From positions 1 through 12,379 of the forward strand of contig JAJYGU010000125.1 of NCBI GenBank assembly GCA_021784975.1: a stretch of 12,379 nucleotides of DNA. The letters are read 5' to 3'. Each line of letters begins with the position of its first letter. Position 1 is the stretch's first letter. The position numbers and the translations under genes are program-made. The notes under the pieces are model-generated. The model worked only from the letters and a program-made list of their open reading frames with translations, had not been told where the DNA came from and ran no database searches. Below, in pieces: positions 1 through 7,700 of the stretch. The DNA is from Planctomycetota bacterium (lineage in GTDB: Bacteria; Planctomycetota; Planctomycetia; Pirellulales; Thermoguttaceae).

Positions 1-259
1 CCGTCCGATTGAACAGCGATCGGCCGCCAAAGTGCCGCCTGACTATCTCTTCGGCCTCGTCGATGGACTGCCGGCTGACGACCGGACCTTCGAGGTACTT
101 TTTGAGGTAGTATTGCAGCCCGAAAAAGACCACCTCCGGCCACTTCCCGCCGCGGCTCTCGAAATAGGAGTAAACCCGCTCGGTGCCGGGCGGATACTGT
201 CTCCAATGGGTGAACTTATAGCTGTCGGTGCGAAGAATAATGTTTCCGGAAGTGCACAT
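1..259 (-). CDS. nadV: Nicotinamide phosphoribosyltransferase (NAMPT/NadV type), N-terminal part, cut by the window edge
   Basis: The visible 86 codons read as the start of a nicotinate/nicotinamide phosphoribosyltransferase of the NAMPT/NadV type. This enzyme joins nicotinamide and PRPP to form NMN in cytosolic NAD salvage. The sequence shows the family's N-terminal hallmarks: NIILRTDSYKFTHWRQYPPG (residues 6-25), then YSYFESRGG, then VVFFGLQYYLKKYL. The gene continues beyond the left edge, so the catalytic core is not visible. I chose the ATG at 259 because it sits just before the conserved block and has GGA about 8 bases upstream. An in-frame ATG at 289 would add ten residues and cannot be excluded. 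It is divergent from the DUF393 gene. The NAMPT call rests on motif recognition and is fairly secure; a nicotinate-specific PncB does not share this exact N-terminus. Confidence 0.88.
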   Translation of the reverse strand, partial: MCTSGNIILRTDSYKFTHWRQYPPGTERVYSYFESRGGKWPEVVFFGLQYYLKKYLEGPVVSRQSIDEAEEIVRRHFGGRSLFNRT

Positions 260-301
260 GGTCAGTTCCAACGGAGTTGCTGATAGCATTCTACGTCGGC
301 C

Positions 302-339
302 GGGTGGGAAGCGAAGAGGGGGCGGGGGGCCCTGGGGGG
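302..339 (+). other. G-rich tract with quadruplex potential in the nadV-DUF393 divergent intergenic region
   Basis: Five plus-strand runs of three or more G lie within 38 bases: 302-304, 306-308, 318-322, 324-329 and 334-339. They are separated by loops of 1, 9, 1 and 4 bases. The tract abuts the -35 box of the promoter at 339-366 and lies upstream of nadV on the other strand. It meets the usual pattern for an intramolecular G-quadruplex. Whether it folds or regulates is inference only. Confidence 0.5.
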
Positions 340-366
340 TGACATAGCTGCGGGGCGCGCTACAAT
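339..366 (+). promoter_or_regulatory. Sigma-70-like promoter for the DUF393 gene
   Basis: A -35 hexamer GTGACA (339-344) is separated by 16 bases from a -10 hexamer TACAAT (361-366); each matches the consensus at 5 of 6 positions. The predicted start near 373 gives a leader of about 50 bases before the ATG at 423. Seen in sequence; activity is inferred. Confidence 0.55.
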
Positions 367-422
367 TCTATCAGAGTGTGCGTCAAGTAACGGCGCCGAT
401 CGTTCCGCGAGGAGCGTGTATT

Positions 423-989
423 ATGACGTGGCGAGTGAAATTGCTTTACGACGGGGCGTGCCCGTTTTGCCGCCGTGAAATCGAGTGGCTCCGACGGCGC
501 GACCATTACGGCACGCTGGCGACCGAGGACATTTCCGATCCGGCATTTGATCCGGGACGGTATGGCCTGACCAAGGCAGAAGCCATGCGGGCGTTGCACG
601 GCGTGCTTCCGGATGGCCGGGTGGTCAGCGGCCTGGAGGCAGTGCGAGAGGCATATCGGGCCATCGGCCTTGGTTGGGTCGTCGCCCCAACGGGCTGGCC
701 GGTGCTCCGCCAGGTCTGCGACCATTTCTACACCACCTTCGCGCGAAACCGACGCCGTTTGGGCCGGCTGGTCACCTGGCGTACCGGCCGACGCCGCGGG
801 CAGTGTGGGTGCGTGGCGGTAAGCCAGCCGGCAAAGTCGAGCGCCGCAATACTCGCACGAGGGCGCGCAGGTAGTACCTGGATTCAAGACGCCGAACGCC
901 AACCGTGTTACCCGCACAAAAAGATAGTGCGACGACGGGGCCTCAAGGGCGTATCCCATCCCGTCTTACAGAGATCCGCTGGGCGGTGA
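423..989 (+). CDS. DCC-family (DUF393) thiol-disulfide oxidoreductase-like protein with an aberrant C-terminal tail
   Basis: This is a DUF393 protein, whose family name DCC comes from the N-terminal motif, seen here as DGACPFC (residues 10-16) with a thioredoxin-like CxxC. Family members are small, about 120-150 residues, and are thought to be thiol-disulfide oxidoreductases; the substrate is unknown. The ATG at 423 is preceded by GAGGAG at 409-414 with 8-base spacing, so it is preferred over an in-frame GTG at 378. The recognisable domain ends near residue 130, around FARNRRRLGRL and the following QCGC. The frame then stays open for about 55 more codons of different character, with more A-ending and rare codons such as ATA, CGA and AGA. 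This tail may be read-through after loss of the native stop. The gene is convergent with the HEAT-like gene 40 bases downstream. Confidence 0.78.
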   Translation: MTWRVKLLYDGACPFCRREIEWLRRRDHYGTLATEDISDPAFDPGRYGLTKAEAMRALHGVLPDGRVVSGLEAVREAYRAIGLGWVVAPTGWPVLRQVCDHFYTTFARNRRRLGRLVTWRTGRRRGQCGCVAVSQPAKSSAAILARGRAGSTWIQDAERQPCYPHKKIVRRRGLKGVSHPVLQRSAGR

Positions 990-1029
990 CGTGGCCACCG
1001 AACGAACTGACGTGGCGCAAGCACTGGCG

Positions 1030-1509
1030 TCAATTATGAACCGGGTGTTGCGAGAGCCATCCTTGTGCTGATCGAACAGGAACGGTTCCTTCCGTGAACG
1101 ACTGGCCCGCCAGCTTGCCTAATGCCTCGGCCGCGACCCACTTGGTATCGCCGTCGTGGTACCACTGGGTTGAGAACAAGACGCCGCGCAAGACAGCGAT
1201 CCCGCTCGGGCGTCCCAATTTGCCGATTGCCATGATGGCGGCATCTATCGCTTGCCTCTCCTTGACCAGGTCTTTGATCTCCTCAAAGCGCGGTCGGCAC
1301 GCCAGGTAGTCCCAGTAGTCGTCGCAGATGCGGGTGAGTTCTTCAGACGCTAAGCCCTCGAGCCCCGATGGCTCGACAGCCGCGCCCTCAACTTCGGCAT
1401 CGCAAGCCAGCCGAACGCCGGCCTTTTCCAGCTTGATGACCCTACCCGGCACGACGACAATCTTGGGCGAACGCGGGCGGCGGAGGAACCTCAGAATGCG
1501 TCGAAGCAT
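1030..1509 (-). CDS. Small hypothetical protein with HEAT-like helical repeats
   Basis: I do not recognise a named family. The protein has about 159 residues. It starts with a very basic stretch (MLRRILRFLRRPRSPK), followed by a short hydrophobic segment (IVVVPGRVIKL). The C-terminal half has the alternating pattern of HEAT or PBS-lyase-type helical repeats, for example AIDAAIMAIGKLGRPSGIAVL and then WVAAEALGKLAG. Such repeats usually make protein-protein contacts; no catalytic motif is visible. The ATG at 1509 is chosen; an in-frame GTG at 1521 adds four residues, and neither has a clear Shine-Dalgarno site. It is the last gene of the minus-strand run, 95 bases after the DUF2442 stop. Confidence 0.6.
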   Translation of the reverse strand: MLRRILRFLRRPRSPKIVVVPGRVIKLEKAGVRLACDAEVEGAAVEPSGLEGLASEELTRICDDYWDYLACRPRFEEIKDLVKERQAIDAAIMAIGKLGRPSGIAVLRGVLFSTQWYHDGDTKWVAAEALGKLAGQSFTEGTVPVRSAQGWLSQHPVHN

Positions 1510-1604
1510 GGCTTTCAGCACTTCACAAAACCGCGCAACCGGACAGATCCGCTACCGAGCAGTCCTGGCATTGAACTACGGCGGATGGGCGCCACCCGAA
1601 CCCC

Positions 1605-1832
1605 CTATCTGACCAATCCTCCGATGGCAAGGTCCTCATCGAGCAGTGGCCAGTGGATCCCGTAGCCGCCGGGCGACAAATCGGCCCAACGCCGCTGCTC
1701 GGCAGTGGCCGCGGCTAGCACCGGCGAGCAACGCTCCCAAGGTATTCGTACTTCGCGATCGGCCAGCCAGATCACAAGCGCGTCTTCGCCCGCCTCAATG
1801 CCCCTGGCTGTGATAACGTCAGTTGCCCGCAT
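1605..1832 (-). CDS. DUF2442 family protein
   Basis: This 75-residue protein matches DUF2442 in length and in its ending, where SPGGYGIHWPLLDEDLAIGG (residues 52-71) carries the family's G-I-x-W-P-x-x-D-E-D-L signature. An earlier segment, REVRIPWERCSPVLAA, corresponds to the family's strand and helix after the sequence-variable start. The function of DUF2442 is not established; some members sit beside DUF4160 genes in toxin-antitoxin-like pairs, but no DUF4160 partner is seen here. The ATG at 1832 has GGAG nine bases upstream, which fits the family length better than an in-frame TTG at 1895 that adds 21 residues. It lies 111 bases downstream of rsgA on the same strand and may be cotranscribed. 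Confidence 0.75.
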   Translation of the reverse strand: MRATDVITARGIEAGEDALVIWLADREVRIPWERCSPVLAAATAEQRRWADLSPGGYGIHWPLLDEDLAIGGLVR

Positions 1833-1943
1833 GGCCTTGATCTCCAAAACGCCGGTTCCGCTCCTCGACAACCATGTCAAAGTGACCAAATACAATCTGG
1901 CGGAGTCCCCGCCGCTACCTTGGCGTCATTCCATTCGGGGCCT

Positions 1944-3089
1944 CTACTCGGCATCCCCCACCAAGAGATGACAATAGCTCTCGTAGCGGCGTTCGTCGAG
2001 CCAGCCGTCGGCCACGGCGTTTTTGACCGCGCAGCCGTCCTCGTGGGTATGAGTGCAATTCGGGAAGCGGCAGGAACTAACGTAAGGCCGCAAGTCGCGG
2101 AAGAAGCCGGCCACTTCCGCCGCGATCACGTCCCAGAGCTGGAACTGCCGGATGCCCGGCGTATCGACGGCGTATCCGCCGCAAACCAGGGGGAATAGCT
2201 GGGCCGTAGTAGTTGTATGCTTGCCCTTCTCATTTTCTTCGCTCACCGGCTGCACGCGGAGTTGCAGCGAGGGGTCGATAGCGTTTAACAAGGACGACTT
2301 GCCCACGCCACTCTGCCCAACCACCACGTTCTCGCGCCCCACCAGGGCACGACGAAAACAATCGACCCCGAATCCCGTCTTGGCACTGAGCAAGAGGACT
2401 TCGTAGCCCATCTGGCTGTAAACGCCCACCAGGGGTTGCAGCCGGGCGGGGTCCACCAGGTCGATCTTATTGATGCAGACGACCGGTCGGACGCCTCCCT
2501 TCTCGGCAGCCACCAGCAGGCGGTCGATCAGATTGGGCTTCAGCCGCGGCTCGGCGGCGCTGGCCACGATGGCCAACTGATCGACATTGGCCACCAAGAC
2601 TTGCTGCCGCCCGCGGACAGCTCGGCAGAGGCAGCCGTGCCGCGGCTCGACGCGTTCGACGAACCCTTCCCGCGGCTGACTGCCCGGCACCGGCCGAAAC
2701 AGCACCCGGTCGCCGGCCGCCACCACGTGACGTTGGTCGGTCGAAAGCGTCTTCAACAGCCGCCGGGTGGCGCACTGGTAGACCAAGCCCGTTTCGTCCT
2801 CTTGCACGCTGCTGGCCAGCCCGAAAACGCTCAGCACTCGACCGCGGCGGCAGGTCTTTTCATCGACCTCCAGATGGATGCCCAGCCCCGGTGTGTCTTC
2901 CTCGGCCACCGGATCGCCGCAAACCGTGCGCCGCCGGGCCAGCTCTCCTCGGCCGCTGACGCGCTCGCCCTGGATCGGGGCCTCGTCTTGAAAACCGTGC
3001 TCCTGGAATCGGCGGGTCCAGTCGGTGGGACGGGCCCGGCTGCTGCGATTCTTGCGAAACTGCGCGCGGATTTTCTTCTTCTTGGCCAT
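1944..3089 (-). CDS. rsgA: Ribosome small-subunit-dependent GTPase A
   Basis: RsgA (YjeQ/CpgA) is a circularly permuted GTPase that checks late 30S ribosomal subunit assembly in the cytoplasm. The 381-residue product shows the motifs in the permuted order: NKID (207-210, G4), SAK (235-237, G5), GQSGVGKSS (258-266, G1 P-loop), a TTTT run (292-295, G2) and DTPG (309-312, G3). The C-terminal zinc site is C340, C345, H347 and C353, with the spacing known from YjeQ. An OB-fold region precedes the GTPase domain. The N-terminus is long and basic (MAKKKKIRAQFRKNR), plausibly for rRNA contact. The ATG at 3089 follows the FHA gene's stop with only four bases between, pointing to translational coupling. 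A longer in-frame extension upstream overlaps the FHA gene and is rejected. Identification is secure. Confidence 0.95.
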   Translation of the reverse strand: MAKKKKIRAQFRKNRSSRARPTDWTRRFQEHGFQDEAPIQGERVSGRGELARRRTVCGDPVAEEDTPGLGIHLEVDEKTCRRGRVLSVFGLASSVQEDETGLVYQCATRRLLKTLSTDQRHVVAAGDRVLFRPVPGSQPREGFVERVEPRHGCLCRAVRGRQQVLVANVDQLAIVASAAEPRLKPNLIDRLLVAAEKGGVRPVVCINKIDLVDPARLQPLVGVYSQMGYEVLLLSAKTGFGVDCFRRALVGRENVVVGQSGVGKSSLLNAIDPSLQLRVQPVSEENEKGKHTTTTAQLFPLVCGGYAVDTPGIRQFQLWDVIAAEVAGFFRDLRPYVSSCRFPNCTHTHEDGCAVKNAVADGWLDERRYESYCHLLVGDAE

Positions 3090-3093
3090 CCTA

Positions 3094-3573
3094 TCACGGA
3101 CGCTCGAAGCTGATTCCAGACTCGTCGAGGTCGTCGAGGGGGATGACGTATCGCTTTGAATCCCGAGGGGACGGCGGCGGACTAGTCTTGGGACGGCGGT
3201 GCTCCAAACCGGCCCGCTCCAACAACGATTTGCTGAAGATCTCTTCCTCGACGGAGTCGGACGGAGGGGGGCCGACCGCACCCAACTCGACCGGCGAATA
3301 GCGGACTTCGTACTTGTGCTTGGCCACCGAGATGATGTCGCCCGGGGCGAGGCGCTTCTCAGCCACCCGCACGCCGTTGACCTTCACCCCGTTGCGGCTC
3401 TGCAAATCCCGGACGCACCAGTAGCCCGAATCGACGTTCAACTCGCAATGGTGGGCGGAGACGTTCGAGAACCGCAACACGATGTCACAACTCTCGCGGC
3501 GTCCCACCAGCAGGTTCTTTTTGAGCAAGGGGATCGGATCTCCTCCCCCTACCGGAACTAGCTCCCCATACAT
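3094..3573 (-). CDS. FHA (forkhead-associated) domain protein
   Basis: This 159-residue protein has one FHA domain at about residues 20-92, a phosphothreonine-peptide binding fold. The diagnostic residues are present: VGRRESCDI (23-31, the G-R pair), NVSAHHCEL (36-44, the S-x-x-H core) and LQSRNGVKVNG (57-67). The remaining 65 residues are proline- and charge-rich with no recognised domain (RRPKTSPPPSPRDSKR) and are probably flexible. FHA proteins usually read out Hanks-type Ser/Thr kinase signalling; no kinase is in this window. The ATG at 3573 has AGAGAG about 6 bases upstream. It is the first gene of the minus-strand run and is tightly linked to rsgA, which suggests a role related to ribosome assembly control; that link is inference. 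Confidence 0.88.
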   Translation of the reverse strand: MYGELVPVGGGDPIPLLKKNLLVGRRESCDIVLRFSNVSAHHCELNVDSGYWCVRDLQSRNGVKVNGVRVAEKRLAPGDIISVAKHKYEVRYSPVELGAVGPPPSDSVEEEIFSKSLLERAGLEHRRPKTSPPPSPRDSKRYVIPLDDLDESGISFERP

Positions 3574-3584
3574 TGCGATCTCTC

Positions 3585-3632
3585 TTGTACTGGCACTCCC
3601 GGCAAATAAGGTAGAGAATGAATCCTGATTCA
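3585..3632 (+). promoter_or_regulatory. Possible promoter and palindrome between the FHA gene and the radical SAM gene
   Basis: In the 77-base divergent gap, TTGTAC (3585-3590) and TAAGGT (3607-3612) are separated by 16 bases and could serve the rightward gene. Just downstream is a perfect palindrome with 6-base arms, TGAATC-CT-GATTCA (3619-3632), placed near the predicted transcription start, where an operator would sit. The promoter match is weak and no regulator is known. Confidence 0.3.
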
Positions 3633-3650
3633 GTGTAGTTGGGGGCTGCA

Positions 3651-4661
3651 ATGGCGTCAATCGACCACAAGTTGGGGGGGACCGCGCCGGCCAACTGGCG
3701 ATCGGCCGGGCTGCGGTATTGCGACTTCAACTTCTGGTCTCGCAAACGGTTTGGTGGCAAGGTCTGGAAGTTGATCTTGGATGCAGGCTGCCAGTGTCCG
3801 AATCGGGACGGGACACTGGGCACGTCGGGCTGCGCGTTCTGTGACATCCCCAGTTTCAGCCCAATCCGCCGGGGCAAGGACGCATGGGGACCATCCCCTT
3901 CTGCGCAGCCGCCTCCCATCCGAATCCAATTGCACGACGGCATTCGGCGGCTCCAGGACCTCCATGCCGCCGAGCGATTCATCGCTTATTTTCAGCCGGC
4001 CACCAATACCTACGGCCCGATCAGCCGGCTGCGAGGCTTGTTTGAGGAGGCGGCCGACGAGCCGACCGTAGTTGGGCTGGCCATCGGCACCCGCCCCGAT
4101 TGCTTAGGCGACGAGGTCTTGGACATGCTCGCCCAACTGGCCCGGCGCATGTGGCTGCTGGTGGATCTCGGCGTTCAGAGCATTCACGATCGTACCTTGG
4201 ACCGGCTCAACCGGGGGCACCACTTCGATGCTTTTCGCGATGCCCACCGCCGGGCCACTGCCAGGAACCTCGATGTGGGCGTGCACGTGATCTTGGGTCT
4301 GCCGGGCGAATCGGCCGCCGACATGTTGGCCACCGCCCGGCAACTGGCTCAGTTTCGCCTGCACTCGGTCAAGATCCACAACCTCTACGCCGTTCGCGGC
4401 ACTCGCCTGGCCGAGCAGGTCGGCGCGGGCGAGGTGCGGCTCCCCGAGTTCCATGAGCACGTTAGCCGCGTCGTCGATTTTTTGGAGGAGACGCCGAACA
4501 GTTGCGTGATCGATCGCATTAGCGGCGAGGCGCCGGCCGAGTATCTGCTGGGTCCCGTTTGGTGCCGCAATAAGGCGGCCATTCGCGCGGCGGTCAATGC
4601 CGAGTTTCGCCGCCGCGGCACCTGGCAGGGGTGCAAGGTGGCTCCGGTCTCGCGGCGTTAG
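3651..4661 (+). CDS. TIGR01212 (YhcC-type) radical SAM protein
   Basis: The 336-residue product belongs to the TIGR01212/YhcC group of radical SAM enzymes. These bind a [4Fe-4S] cluster and cleave S-adenosylmethionine; the physiological substrate is not firmly established. The N-terminal block RYCDFNFWSRKRFGGKVWKL (22-41) and CPNRDGTLGTSGCAFCD (49-65) are characteristic. Cluster cysteines are C49, C61 and C64, with the long first spacing (x11) typical of this family instead of CxxxCxxC. Downstream, FQPATNTYG, GTRPDCL, DLGVQSIHDRTL, RGH and HVILGLPGE follow the usual barrel order. The ATG at 3651 has GGGGG about 6 bases upstream and starts near the family norm. The gene ends in a double TAGTAG stop. 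It stands alone, divergent from the FHA-rsgA pair. Confidence 0.9.
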   Translation: MASIDHKLGGTAPANWRSAGLRYCDFNFWSRKRFGGKVWKLILDAGCQCPNRDGTLGTSGCAFCDIPSFSPIRRGKDAWGPSPSAQPPPIRIQLHDGIRRLQDLHAAERFIAYFQPATNTYGPISRLRGLFEEAADEPTVVGLAIGTRPDCLGDEVLDMLAQLARRMWLLVDLGVQSIHDRTLDRLNRGHHFDAFRDAHRRATARNLDVGVHVILGLPGESAADMLATARQLAQFRLHSVKIHNLYAVRGTRLAEQVGAGEVRLPEFHEHVSRVVDFLEETPNSCVIDRISGEAPAEYLLGPVWCRNKAAIRAAVNAEFRRRGTWQGCKVAPVSRR

Positions 4662-4701
4662 TAGCTTCGGTATGATTCCAATGCCGATCGACGCAGCCAT
4701 G

Positions 4702-4730
4702 TTGACGCTTCGCTCCGCCGGGACTATCAT
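4702..4730 (+). promoter_or_regulatory. Sigma-70-like promoter for the secreted glycoside hydrolase-like gene
   Basis: TTGACG (4702-4707) and TATCAT (4725-4730) are separated by an optimal 17 bases, and each matches consensus at 5 of 6 positions. Transcription would start near 4737. That leaves too short a leader for the in-frame ATG at 4745 and supports translation from the ATG at 4790. Confidence 0.6.
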
Positions 4731-4789
4731 CGTCCGCATGGCTCATGTCCCCTGGCAGCTCGCCAAGACCCGCCATCCGGCAACCGACC

Positions 4790-7700
4790 ATGCACAACCA
4801 CTCTTCGACACGATCACGCCTTTCTCACGTCTTCGCTTACGGTCTCTGCTGGGGGTTGGCGGCGGGTTTTGCCAGCGCGGCCACGGGGGCAATAGCGCCA
4901 CCGACCGGTGAACACATTCAGCTCAAGAGCATCACGGCCGAGGCCATCCGGCCGGGGACGAACTTGCTGGCCAATCCGAGCTTCGAGTCGGCGGCGCCCA
5001 ACGGAATCCCCCAGGGCTGGCTCTGGGACCACCGCAACACCGACGCGACATGCTCGGTGGATCGCACGGTGGCCCATCACGGTCGGCAGTCGCTGCGATT
5101 TACCAACACCACCGCCTTCGGCGCGCACGTCTACGGCATGCTCTGGCTGGCGCATCCGATCAAGCTGGTCGAGGGCAAGCCTTACACGATGAGTGCGTGG
5201 GTCAAATCCGACTCTCCTGGGCAAACAAGACTGATCGGCGGCAACGACTGGCAAATTCGCGTAACAGCCCGGCCGACCGGAGGACAGTGGCGGCGCATCT
5301 CGCGAACCTTCACCCCCGCGGCGAAGGATTGCGACTTCACGCTTCGTATCGGTGTAGAAGCCCCGACTCCGGGTATCTGGATCGACGACCTCAAGCTCGA
5401 AGAAGGGCAGAAGGCGACGCTCGATCCGGCCGAGGGATCAAGCGCCGCCGCCTCGCTCGACGCTGAGGAATCGGACCGCGCCGCTCCGGGCGACGGCCCC
5501 TTCCGCCTGGCCTTCTTGCTGGCGAACCCCCGGCCGCTGGTCGCCACCGCGGAGGCCGCATTAAGCTCCGGCCAGTCGCTGCGGCAGCCGCTTCAACTCG
5601 CTGCCGGCACGTGGCGGCTATCTGTGAGCGGCGAGGCTCGGGCCGCCACCGATGCGCCGCGCACGATCGCGCTTTGCCTGAAAGACGCGGAGCGAGAACT
5701 CGCCCGCGCCGTCATCCCCCTCCGCTTCTTCTCGCCCCGTAATGCTTTGGAGCGGCTGAGTCTCCTGCGGAAGCAGTTGCCTTCGCTTAAAGCCGAGCTC
5801 GCGACTCTCAAGTCTCGCGGGCAAGACATTTCCTATCCGCGGGTCGCCTTCACGGTCTTGGAGAACTTCGTCGGTTACGTCGACGAAGACATTCGCCACG
5901 GCGAAGTCCGCCGCGCATTCGAGCAACTCGGCGACATGGAAGCCATGGCGTCCCGCACGCGCAAAGAGCTTGACGAGGCGTTGGCTGGCCGCTACCGGTT
6001 CCCCGCCGTTCCACGTTGGACCGGCGCCCAACGGCCGGTGGTGAAAGGCAGTTCGTTTCTCGCGCCGGCGCGGATGGCTGACGGGACGACCGAGGAGCGA
6101 CCGGTGTTTTTTACTGGTTTCGGGCATTTCGGGCAAGTCGTGGCCGATCTGGAGAAATGGCCGAATTACGGGACCAACATCATTCAGATTGAGCTCGGGC
6201 CCAACCGCGTGTTTCCCAAGGAGGGCGTCGTGGACCAGGCGCCCATCCACGCCATGGCGCACATCCTCGATCGGGCCCAAAGAGCGGGCGTGGCGGTCTG
6301 TCTGTTGATTAGCCCCCATTACTTTCCCGATTGGGCGCTGGCCAAGTGGCCGCAGTTGCGCAAGCACCGCGAGGGGTTCTTGCAGTATTGCTTGCACGCC
6401 AAGGAAGGGCAGCAATTGTTGCACCGCTTCATCACCACTGCCATTGCCCCGTTGAAGGACCATCCGGCCCTGCACAGCATCTGCCTTTCCAACGAGCCGG
6501 TGAATCTGGAGGAGCCGTGTGCGCCGGCTAGGAAACTGTGGCAGGCGTGGCTCGAGAAGCGGCATGGCCAGATCGGCGCCTTGAATGCGCTGTGCGGCTC
6601 GCACTATGCCTCGTGGTCCGAAGTGCCGCTGCCCGACCCGTTCGGTCCGCGGCCCGCCAAGGTGTTGGGGATGGATTTCATCCGTTTCAACCAGGAGTTT
6701 TTCTCGGGCTGGCACAAGCTGCTGGCCGACGCGGTCCATGAGGTGGCGCCGCACGTGCCCGTCCATGCCAAGGCCATGAACTGGACGATGCTCAGCGACG
6801 GGGGCGTCAAGTTCGGGGTCGATGCCTATTTGTTTGGCCGCTTCAGCGATATCAATGGCAACGACGCGGTCAACCTGTACCATTTTGGCGAAGGAGAGTT
6901 CGCCCAGGGCTGGCTGCAAAACGCGATGGGACATGATTTGCAGCGGTCGGTGCTCGACGCCCCGGTGTTCAACACCGAGAACCACCTCATCGAAGACCGC
7001 AACATCGGCTATGTTCCGCCCAGCCACATCCGCGCCGCCTTGTGGCAAGCCGCGGTGCACGGTCAGAGCGCCACCACCATCTGGGTATGGGAACGCAGCT
7101 TTGAAGCGAAGGCCGACACCTACGCCAGCATCATGCATCGGCCGCTGTGCGCCGCCGAGGTCGGCCTGGTCAACTGCGACCTGAACCGTGCCGCGTTCGA
7201 GGTGACCGCCCTGCAGCAGGCCCGACCCGACGTGCTCTTGCTGCAGAGCACCTCGGCCTTGGTGTGGGACAAGGGCCATTATGTGAATTGCCGGGATAGG
7301 CTCTATACAGCGCTCTCGTTCACCGGTCTGAAGATCGGCTTTTTCACCGAGCGGCAACTGGAAGACGGCCTGCTGCCTCACGGCTCCGTTCTCTTCCTGC
7401 CGAATGTAGTCCATTTGTCCGATGCCGCCCTGGCTAGTCTTCGGAAATCTCCCGGCCGGTTGGTATTCGTTGGAGCGGGCGAACTGCTTAGCCGCGACGA
7501 ATATGATCGCCCGAGGAAGGTGGACCTGCGCGGAGACAGGATCACGTTTCAAGGAGGCTGCGGCTCAGCCGGTGCTCTGTGGAAGCAAGTCCTGGCGAAG
7601 CTGCCCGGCTGGAACCTGCACCCTCAAGTGCAACTCCGCGGGGGCGATGGCCGGCCGGTCTGGGGCGTCGAATGGCGGAGCGCGAACGCGCCGACCGGCC

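Noticed and set aside
360..959. A 199-codon minus-strand frame opposite the DUF393 gene
   Set aside because: The plus strand carries the DCC motif, a Shine-Dalgarno site and a promoter. The minus translation shows no convincing family motif, though its cysteines (CAPSCEYCGARLC) drew attention.
2436..3113. Plus-strand open frame opposite rsgA
   Set aside because: It is the mirror of a securely identified GTPase gene and has no ribosome site.
3090..3281. Extension of rsgA upstream of 3089
   Set aside because: It would overlap the FHA gene in another frame and adds serine/arginine-rich sequence unlike RsgA N-termini; MAKKKK is a natural start.
3590..3606. Sigma-54-like TGGCAC...GC element in the FHA/radical SAM gap
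   Set aside because: The spacing between the GG and GC elements is two bases shorter than the -24/-12 consensus.
5618..7552. A 644-codon open frame on the minus strand inside the hydrolase gene
   Set aside because: It is antisense to a gene with a signal peptide, CBM and catalytic motifs. Long antisense frames are expected in G/C-rich coding DNA, and its translation shows no domain I recognise.
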